A DNA stretch of 11,915 nucleotides from Gammaproteobacteria bacterium (GTDB lineage: Bacteria > Pseudomonadota > Gammaproteobacteria > JAPPPA01): NCBI GenBank assembly GCA_028817755.1, contig JAPPPA010000307.1, positions 1 through 11,915 on the forward strand. Reading direction: 5' to 3'. Positions 6,135-11,915 of the stretch are shown here, one piece after another (the stretch's first letter is position 1; each line of letters starts with the position of its first letter). The position numbers and the translations under genes were made by a program. Under the pieces are notes generated by a model. That model was not told the DNA's origin, searched no databases, and was given only the letters and a program-made list of their open reading frames with translations.

Positions 6135-7826
6135 ATGAAAACCATAAAAACGCCCGCCATCATTAAGGCAGGCAGCATCGGCCTACTATTAAGCAGCACT
6201 CCGCTGTGGGCCCTCCAATACACCTCAGACGACCTTAGTTTGCGGCTAAATACCGATGTCGGTTTTGGCACCGTAGTGCGTACCGAAGAATCCGACCCAG
6301 ACCTAATAGGCATTGCTAACGGAGGCAATGCATATTCGGTTAATTCAGATGATGGCACACAAAACTTTGATCGCGGCGACTTTGGGCTTGCCGCTTTACG
6401 AGTAGATAGCCGTTTGCATGTCGATTACAAAGGTGTTGGTTTAACCGCTCGCTTCTACGGTCGATACGATCCAATTTACGACACCGACGAGCCGTTACAA
6501 GCTGGTCGTCCAGCGCTGCCACAAGAAACCCAAGATCGCCTTGGCTTAAATGGCGATATTGAAGAACTCTATATCAGCTATGACTTTGATGTTGATCCAC
6601 AAACCTTAAGCGTATCGGTTGGCCGCCAAGTACTTAACTGGGGTGAAGTACTCACTATCCCGGGCGGTATTAACTTTGATGCGTTTGATGTTGCACGCTT
6701 ACGCGTTCCCGGTGCATCAGTATCTGAAGCCAAACGAGCAAATGGCTTGGTCCGCGTTGGTTTGGATTTCACCGATAACGTCACCTTTGACCTGTTCTAT
6801 CAATACGAGTGGCGGGCTACGCTGCCAGATGCAAAAGGCAGCTATTTCTCTACTAATGATTGGGTCGTGCCTGGTGGTGATTTCGCCATGCTTGGATTTG
6901 GCCTAACGGCGGAAGGTGCTGCGGGCACCACACTGCAACGTGCGCCAGACAACAGCCCACAAGATAACGGCCAACTAGGTATTAACGTGAAATGGTATGT
7001 AGAAGAGCTGAATGACACCGAGTTTGGTTTCATCGCGGCTAACTATCACAGCCGTGTACCTTACGGTTCAGGCTTTGCCTTTGTTACAACACCTGACACT
7101 GGTCAGTACTTTGCTGACTATCCAGAAGATATTCGCCTTTTTGGTCTAACTATGGCGACGACGATCGGCGACTGGTCGGTAGGTGCCGAGTGGGCTTACC
7201 GTCCTAACCTGCCACTACAAGTAGATGAAGTAGAGCTGTTTTATGAAGGCCTGAACTTCCCTAACCAAATTGAAGGCTTTGTTGGCAACGGCAACTACGT
7301 TCAAGGTTGGCGCCGCCACCAAGTTTCTCAGGCATCCGTTTCTTTGCTTAAATCGTGGGGCCCTGAAAACTGGTTTAATGCAGACAGTGTGGTGTTGCTA
7401 TTAGAGGCCGCCGCAAACCGAGTGCATGATTTGCCGTCACAAGATGTACTTAGATATGAAGGCCCAGCAACCTACCGCAAAGGGCCGCCCGATTTAGCCG
7501 GTCGTAGCCCAGGCTTACAAGATGGTGGTTGGGCCACTGACTTCTCTTGGGGCTATCGCGCCATTATTCGTGGTGAATACAACAACGCCCTAGGCAACTG
7601 GAATTTAAACCCACGCCTACAGTGGTTCCATGATGTCGATGGCGTCACACCTGGTAATGGCGGTGCTTTTGTTGAAGGTCGTCAGCAAGCAAGTTTAATT
7701 GCCAATTTTGAATCTCCCGGCGAGCTAGAAATAGAGCTTGGTTACACCGCCTATTTTGGTGGTGGCGACGCCAACCTATTAGGCGACCGAGACCATGTTT
7801 CGTTAGCTGTCGAATACAGTTTCTAG
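6135..7826 (+). CDS. DUF1302 family outer-membrane beta-barrel protein
   Basis: 563 aa. A signal peptide is evident (KTIK, hydrophobic core, PLWA with likely cleavage after residue 26). The mature chain is rich in alternating aromatic/polar strands and ends in VSLAVEYSF; a terminal Phe is the usual BAM-recognised end of an outer-membrane barrel. Family hallmarks of DUF1302 are seen: LSVSVGRQVLNWGE (GRQ at 163-165), IPGGIN (175-180), FDVARLRVPGA, and FYQYEW followed by GSYFSTND. The exact function of the family is not settled; members often occur beside a DUF1329 protein and RND exporters in hydrophobic-compound or lipid loci. Here the partner is a lipase-type lipoprotein 9 bp downstream. A strong Shine-Dalgarno, AGGGG, precedes the ATG by 6 nt. 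Its position between mnmE and mnmG is unusual and suggests a lineage-specific insertion. A porin or surface-assembly role for the neighbouring hydrolase is inference. Confidence 0.85.
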   Translation: MKTIKTPAIIKAGSIGLLLSSTPLWALQYTSDDLSLRLNTDVGFGTVVRTEESDPDLIGIANGGNAYSVNSDDGTQNFDRGDFGLAALRVDSRLHVDYKGVGLTARFYGRYDPIYDTDEPLQAGRPALPQETQDRLGLNGDIEELYISYDFDVDPQTLSVSVGRQVLNWGEVLTIPGGINFDAFDVARLRVPGASVSEAKRANGLVRVGLDFTDNVTFDLFYQYEWRATLPDAKGSYFSTNDWVVPGGDFAMLGFGLTAEGAAGTTLQRAPDNSPQDNGQLGINVKWYVEELNDTEFGFIAANYHSRVPYGSGFAFVTTPDTGQYFADYPEDIRLFGLTMATTIGDWSVGAEWAYRPNLPLQVDEVELFYEGLNFPNQIEGFVGNGNYVQGWRRHQVSQASVSLLKSWGPENWFNADSVVLLLEAAANRVHDLPSQDVLRYEGPATYRKGPPDLAGRSPGLQDGGWATDFSWGYRAIIRGEYNNALGNWNLNPRLQWFHDVDGVTPGNGGAFVEGRQQASLIANFESPGELEIELGYTAYFGGGDANLLGDRDHVSLAVEYSF

Positions 7827-7835
7827 GAGATAACC
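7825..7835 (+). promoter_or_regulatory. Strong Shine-Dalgarno overlapping the DUF1302 stop codon
   Basis: AGGAGA (7825-7830) uses the last two bases of the DUF1302 TAG stop and stands 5 nt before the lipase ATG at 7836. The arrangement implies tight translational coupling of the two genes. Confidence 0.75.
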
Positions 7836-10292
7836 ATGAATACCTTACGCTACAAAATCGCTACGCTAGGTAGTGTGCTTGCCGGCAGTCTCCTATTAGC
7901 AGGCTGCCCGTCAGAGTCAGATACCACACCCGCTGGCCGCGAGCCGGATACTGGCAGCAGCTTAGATGAAGCAACAATGAAGTTTTCGCCGTTCACTGGT
8001 GAATTCCCTTTGCCCATCAATTTGCTGTTTGACTTAAACCCAGACACCACTGACTTTACGTTAAACATTCCGGGCGATAGCCCGCCTGTTGTTGCCGGTA
8101 ACCAGCTAGATGGTTGGTCCACTATTGCGCCGTTTACTGCAGCCGCAACAGAAGCACTCGACGCCACTACCGTAATGACACCGGGTGCGGTACGTGTATT
8201 CCGCGTTTGCGGTGACCCTTTCCGTTTCGGTGCACCAACAGGCACAGCGCTCGGTGAGTTAGTGCCGGGCGAAGACTTTACGGTTGGTTTATCCGCGGCC
8301 GACAGCGCCACCATTATTGTGAAACCGCTTAAGCCGTTGGCTGATAAATATGACGACACCTCTTTAGCGGCATGCCCGGATGGCACCAGGGGCAACCTGA
8401 ATAAAGGTAATACCTATATTGTTGCTGTCACTAATACCGTTAAAGCTGCGGATGGCGGTGACGTTGGTACCTCATCGGTTTACGAATTAAGCACTAACCC
8501 GCTGTGCTTCTATAAATTTCCGGGTGATAGCAGCACGGATTGCCCAGGCACTGATGGTAATACCCCAGATGGTATTACTCAGGCAGGTATTGATGCTGGC
8601 CTAGCTACGGCCTCTGATAGCAGCTTACAAAGCACCGAAAATGTACGTCGGCTAGTGAATGGCCAAGAAGCCTTAGCCATTGGTATTTCTACCGCCGCTG
8701 CAGCGGGGGGTAGCCCTTTACCAGTTTTAGATGGCGACAGCATTGTGCTTACGTATAGCTTTTCACCAGTTGCTATTGATAACCCAGACACCTTGCAAGT
8801 GCCGGATCGCTCCGGAAGCATGAGTAAACTACTAGATACTTGGGACATTGTTAAAGGCTTAGCTGCAGCAGCTGGCGCAGGTCAAACCTTAGTACTAAAT
8901 GAAACAGGCCAAAGTGTGCCCGGTGGTTCAGGCCGTGTTTTAGTGGGTAAGCTTACCGTGCCGTATTACCTAACGGCCCCAAGCCAAGCGAACCCCACAG
9001 CACCGTTGACGGAAACATGGAAAGCCGATATGGGCACGAGCCCGAACGGTAATAGCAGCAATCTAACTTTCCTTAACCCACAACCCCTAAAAACAGCGGA
9101 TGTGGAAATTCCTGTATTAGCGGTATTGCCTGAATTAGCTGCGCCTACCGACAACTTACCAATCGCTATTCTGCAGCACGGAATTACAACCAACCGAGTT
9201 TCTGTTGCTGCGATTGCAGAAGCCTTATCAAGAGCGGGCATAGCTTCTGTTGCGATCGACCTACCTTTACATGGAATCCCTCCCGGTGATGCATTTGCCT
9301 TCCTTCGTTCAGACGATGCAGCATTGGCGCCACTTGGATTGCCCGGTGAACGTACTTTTGATGTCGACTATCTTGACGCCAACGGCGCAGCTGGTCCTGA
9401 TGGCACGGCGGACCCATCTGGTTCGCACTTCATCAATCTAGCTAATTTGGTGGTATCGCGGGACAACTTGCGCCAAGCGGTTTCGGACTTGCTTACGTTA
9501 GAAGGTGCGCTGTCTGGTTTAACGGCCATCAACCCACAAACTCAAACCACAACGGCCGGATTTGATAGCGACAGAGTCTTTTTCTTTGGTCATTCGCTCG
9601 GCGCAATTGTGGGTACTACCTTCCTTGCTCAAACCGACAATATTGATGCCGCAACACTCGCAAAAGGCGGTGGTGGTATCGCTAAATTGTTAGACGCATC
9701 AGCAGGCTTTGGTCCTCGTATTACCGCAGGCCTAGCGGCAGCCGGAGTGAGCGAAGGCACATCAAGCTTTGAAAGCTTCTTGTACTTTGCTCAGGCAGCA
9801 GTTGATGTGGGTGACCCACTAAACCATGCTCCGAATGTAACAGCGCCGGTCCACGTGCTTGAAGTAACGGGTGGTGGCATGGCGACATCAACAGGACCTT
9901 CGGTCGTTACCATTACCGTACCAAGTGATTTGGTGGTGCCGAATGACGCCTTTGACCCTCAGGCTGGAATTGAAATCATCCCAGAAACAGGTGTAGGTGG
10001 CACTGACCCGCTTAATACGGCATTAGGCCTAGATGATGCAATTGAGCAACGTGAAGCCGACAACTGCAACTTTAGGGCGGTAATGGCACCGGTTGTTGTT
10101 CAGTTTGATACCGGCACGCATGGAACGGTGGCAGTAGGTTTAGATACCCTGCCAAGCCCAGGTGGGGACTTGGATTTCAATTTCGTTGCTGAACACCAAG
10201 AAATGCTAAACCAAATTGCGCTCTTCTTTGGTGGCGTGGCCTTCGGTAATCCGCCGGTAGTACCAATTGATCAAACCTGCGGTGGAACCTGA
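7836..10292 (+). CDS. Lipoprotein lipase/esterase of the bacterial virulence-factor lipase (Pla-1/cef-like) family
   Basis: 818 aa. The N-terminus is a lipoprotein signal (hydrophobic stretch, lipobox LLAGC with Cys24), so the protein should be lipid-anchored, probably in the outer membrane. Residues about 45-280 (MKFSPFTGEFPLPINLLFDL, TLNIPG, LDGWSTIAPF, VRVFRVCGDPF) match the N-terminal domain of these lipases. The alpha/beta-hydrolase domain follows: LQHG with His448-Gly449 as a likely oxyanion-hole strand, VAIDLPLHG, then FFFGHSLGA with nucleophile Ser587. His762 in GTHGTVA is the likely catalytic His, and Asp698 in PSDLVVPND is a candidate acid. Six or more Cys residues suggest disulfides outside the cytoplasm. 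Known relatives act on acyl esters or glycerolipids; the substrate here is unknown. It is the second gene of a two-gene operon with the DUF1302 protein and ends before a strong terminator. A polyesterase or sterol-ester hydrolase is a possible alternative. Confidence 0.82.
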   Translation: MNTLRYKIATLGSVLAGSLLLAGCPSESDTTPAGREPDTGSSLDEATMKFSPFTGEFPLPINLLFDLNPDTTDFTLNIPGDSPPVVAGNQLDGWSTIAPFTAAATEALDATTVMTPGAVRVFRVCGDPFRFGAPTGTALGELVPGEDFTVGLSAADSATIIVKPLKPLADKYDDTSLAACPDGTRGNLNKGNTYIVAVTNTVKAADGGDVGTSSVYELSTNPLCFYKFPGDSSTDCPGTDGNTPDGITQAGIDAGLATASDSSLQSTENVRRLVNGQEALAIGISTAAAAGGSPLPVLDGDSIVLTYSFSPVAIDNPDTLQVPDRSGSMSKLLDTWDIVKGLAAAAGAGQTLVLNETGQSVPGGSGRVLVGKLTVPYYLTAPSQANPTAPLTETWKADMGTSPNGNSSNLTFLNPQPLKTADVEIPVLAVLPELAAPTDNLPIAILQHGITTNRVSVAAIAEALSRAGIASVAIDLPLHGIPPGDAFAFLRSDDAALAPLGLPGERTFDVDYLDANGAAGPDGTADPSGSHFINLANLVVSRDNLRQAVSDLLTLEGALSGLTAINPQTQTTTAGFDSDRVFFFGHSLGAIVGTTFLAQTDNIDAATLAKGGGGIAKLLDASAGFGPRITAGLAAAGVSEGTSSFESFLYFAQAAVDVGDPLNHAPNVTAPVHVLEVTGGGMATSTGPSVVTITVPSDLVVPNDAFDPQAGIEIIPETGVGGTDPLNTALGLDDAIEQREADNCNFRAVMAPVVVQFDTGTHGTVAVGLDTLPSPGGDLDFNFVAEHQEMLNQIALFFGGVAFGNPPVVPIDQTCGGT

Positions 10293-10330
10293 TTGCTCTG
10301 GCTAAATTTTATACAAACCTTTAAAATCCG

Positions 10331-10363
10331 CGCCCCAGTTTTTCTGGGGCGTTTTTTGTTTTT
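10331..10363 (+). terminator. Strong rho-independent terminator after the lipase gene
   Basis: CGCCCCAG (10331-10338), a T5 loop, CTGGGGCG (10344-10351), then T6-G-T5. The 8-bp GC-rich perfect stem with a long T-tract closes the DUF1302-lipase operon. It ends only about 20 nt before the mnmG start codon. Confidence 0.92.
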
Positions 10364-10374
10364 AGCTAGCTAAA
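10361..10374. repeat. 14-bp perfect palindrome just upstream of mnmG
   Basis: TTTAGCTAGCTAAA reads the same on both strands and ends 8 bp before the mnmG ATG. The first ten bases also occur in the rpmH leader (2225-2234). It occupies the place where a ribosome binding site would be expected. It could be an operator or simply an A/T-rich coincidence after the terminator tail. Confidence 0.45.
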
Positions 10375-10382
10375 CTATTGAT

Positions 10383-11915
10383 ATGAATTACCCGGAACGT
10401 TTTGATGTGATTGTGATTGGCGGTGGCCATGCCGGTACCGAAGCTGCATTAGCAGCGGCGCGTATGGGTGTGCGTACTTTATTGCTTACTCATAACATCG
10501 AAACGCTCGGCCAAATGTCTTGCAACCCAGCGATTGGTGGCATTGGTAAAGGCCATTTGGTTAAAGAAATTGACGCCCTAGGTGGCGCCATGGCGATTGC
10601 AGCCGATAAAGGCGGCATTCAATGGCGCACGCTTAATGCCAGCAAAGGCCCAGCGGTGCGCGCTACTCGCGCGCAGGCTGACCGCATGCTCTACAAATAC
10701 GCCATCCGCGAAATGTTAGAGCACCAAGAAAGTCTCACCATTTTCCAACAAGCTGCTGACGACCTTATTGTTGATGGCGAGCGCGTCACGGGCGTTGTCA
10801 CCAATATGGGTTTGCGCTTTGAAGCCCCGACCGTAGTGATAACGACCGGCACCTTCTTGGGCGGTGTGATTCATATTGGCATGGATAACCAAAGCGGCGG
10901 CCGCGCGGGTGACCCACCTAGCATTGCTCTAGCGCACCGTTTGCGTGAGTTGCCGTTTAATGTGGGGCGCCTAAAAACCGGCACCCCGCCGCGCATTTGT
11001 GGCCGTACTGTTGACTGGTCAAAAATGAAAGAACAGCCGGGCGACACGCCAACACCGGTGTTTTCATATATCGGTAGCCAAGCGGATCATCCCGAGCAAA
11101 TTTCCTGCTACATCACCTACACCAACGAACAAACCCACGACATCATTCGTAGCGGCTTTGATCGTTCACCGATGTTTAGCGGCAAAATTGAAGGCACCGG
11201 CCCGCGTTACTGCCCGTCGGTAGAAGACAAGGTTAATCGCTACGCCGATAAAACCTCGCACCAAATTTTTGTGGAGCCGGAAGGGTTAAACACCACCGAG
11301 CTATACCCAAATGGTATCTCGACCAGTTTGCCGTTTGATATTCAGTACCAACTAGTACGCAGTATTGTGGGTTTTGAAAACGCCCACATCACCCGCCCCG
11401 GTTACGCGATTGAATATGATTACTTTGACCCGCGTGGCCTTAAGCACAGCTTAGAAACCCAATACATCGGCGGCTTGTTTTTCGCTGGCCAGATCAATGG
11501 CACCACTGGTTATGAAGAAGCTGGAGCGCAAGGCTTATTGGCCGGGTTAAATGCTGCGCTACAGGCCAAAGGCGAGGAAGCTTGGTGTCCACGTCGCGAC
11601 GAAGCTTACCTTGGTGTGTTGGTAGACGACCTAGTGACCAACGGCACCATTGAGCCTTACCGCATGTTCACCAGTCGCGCCGAGTACCGCTTGCTGTTGC
11701 GTGAAGACAATGCCGATTTACGTTTAACGCCGAAAGGTCGTGAGTTGGGCCTGGTCGACGATCATCGCTGGCATAAGTTTGAAGAAAAACGTGAAGCGGT
11801 TGCGGCCGAGCGCGAGCGTTTTAAAACTACGGTGGTACAACCAAAAGATGTACCAGAAGCACTCGAAGAACATTTTGGTGGCGAGCTAGCGCACGAATAT
11901 TCGGCTGAAGACTTA
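10383..11915 (+). CDS. mnmG: tRNA uridine-5-carboxymethylaminomethyl synthesis FAD enzyme MnmG (GidA), 3' end cut off by window edge
   Basis: The frame is open for 511 codons up to the last base; E. coli MnmG is 629 aa, so about 120 C-terminal residues lie outside. MnmG is the FAD/NADH-dependent partner of MnmE in wobble-uridine 34 modification. The N-terminus has FDVIVIGGGHAGTEAA (GGGHAG at 13-18, dinucleotide binding) and MSCNPAIGGIGKGHL with catalytic Cys47. Further on are TTGTFLGG, GRLKTGTPPRI, RYCPSVEDK with the second conserved Cys277, IEYDYFDPRGL, GQINGTTGYEEAGAQG, and EPYRMFTSRAEYRL. Cys47 and Cys277 fall at exactly the E. coli positions, which supports ATG 10383. No Shine-Dalgarno is visible before it and a strong terminator sits immediately upstream, so its promoter is unclear. 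MnmE, its obligate partner, is interrupted by a stop codon in this same window. Confidence 0.97.
   Translation, partial: MNYPERFDVIVIGGGHAGTEAALAAARMGVRTLLLTHNIETLGQMSCNPAIGGIGKGHLVKEIDALGGAMAIAADKGGIQWRTLNASKGPAVRATRAQADRMLYKYAIREMLEHQESLTIFQQAADDLIVDGERVTGVVTNMGLRFEAPTVVITTGTFLGGVIHIGMDNQSGGRAGDPPSIALAHRLRELPFNVGRLKTGTPPRICGRTVDWSKMKEQPGDTPTPVFSYIGSQADHPEQISCYITYTNEQTHDIIRSGFDRSPMFSGKIEGTGPRYCPSVEDKVNRYADKTSHQIFVEPEGLNTTELYPNGISTSLPFDIQYQLVRSIVGFENAHITRPGYAIEYDYFDPRGLKHSLETQYIGGLFFAGQINGTTGYEEAGAQGLLAGLNAALQAKGEEAWCPRRDEAYLGVLVDDLVTNGTIEPYRMFTSRAEYRLLLREDNADLRLTPKGRELGLVDDHRWHKFEEKREAVAAERERFKTTVVQPKDVPEALEEHFGGELAHEYSAEDL

Noticed and set aside
7850..9441. Long antisense and alternate-frame open frames within the lipase gene
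   Set aside because: They are shadows of a well-supported lipoprotein gene, without conserved motifs of their own.

Overview
The window looks like a chromosomal segment from a free-living, probably marine, gammaproteobacterium of moderate G+C. The basis is the rpmH-rnpA-yidC-mnmE...mnmG core order, a long gammaproteobacterial-type YidC with a large periplasmic domain, an AmpE-like protein and a DUF1302 outer-membrane protein. The genus cannot be fixed from the sequence alone. All genes except one read on the + strand.

Left part (1-2035): the 3' end of an ampE-like membrane-protein gene overlaps by 8 bp a btuF-like gene for a periplasmic cobalamin-binding protein. A PduO-type cob(I)alamin adenosyltransferase gene converges on it from the - strand with only 2 bp between stop codons. 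Together these suggest a small vitamin B12 uptake/activation neighbourhood.

Central part (2036-6036): a rpmH promoter, rpmH (44 aa, ribosomal protein L34), an attenuator-like hairpin, rnpA, yidC and mnmE form the conserved translation/membrane-insertion cluster that often lies near the replication origin. Three things are unusual. There is no room for yidD between rnpA and yidC. Neither dnaA nor recognisable DnaA boxes lie upstream of rpmH. An 87-bp imperfect palindrome fills the yidC-mnmE gap. Most strikingly, mnmE carries an in-frame TAA at codon 203 between its N-terminal part and its GTPase domain, while both halves remain well conserved and in the same frame.

Right part (6037-10357): two genes sit between mnmE and mnmG, which adjoin each other in many relatives. 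They encode a DUF1302 outer-membrane beta-barrel protein and an 818-aa lipoprotein of the bacterial virulence-factor lipase (Pla-1/cef-like) type with a GHSLG nucleophile motif. They have their own leader, a 9-bp intergenic gap with a strong Shine-Dalgarno, and a strong terminator, so they look like a self-contained two-gene operon. Their joint role may be extracellular or surface ester/lipid use, which is inference. After the terminator, mnmG begins at 10383 and runs off the right edge (511 of about 630 codons).
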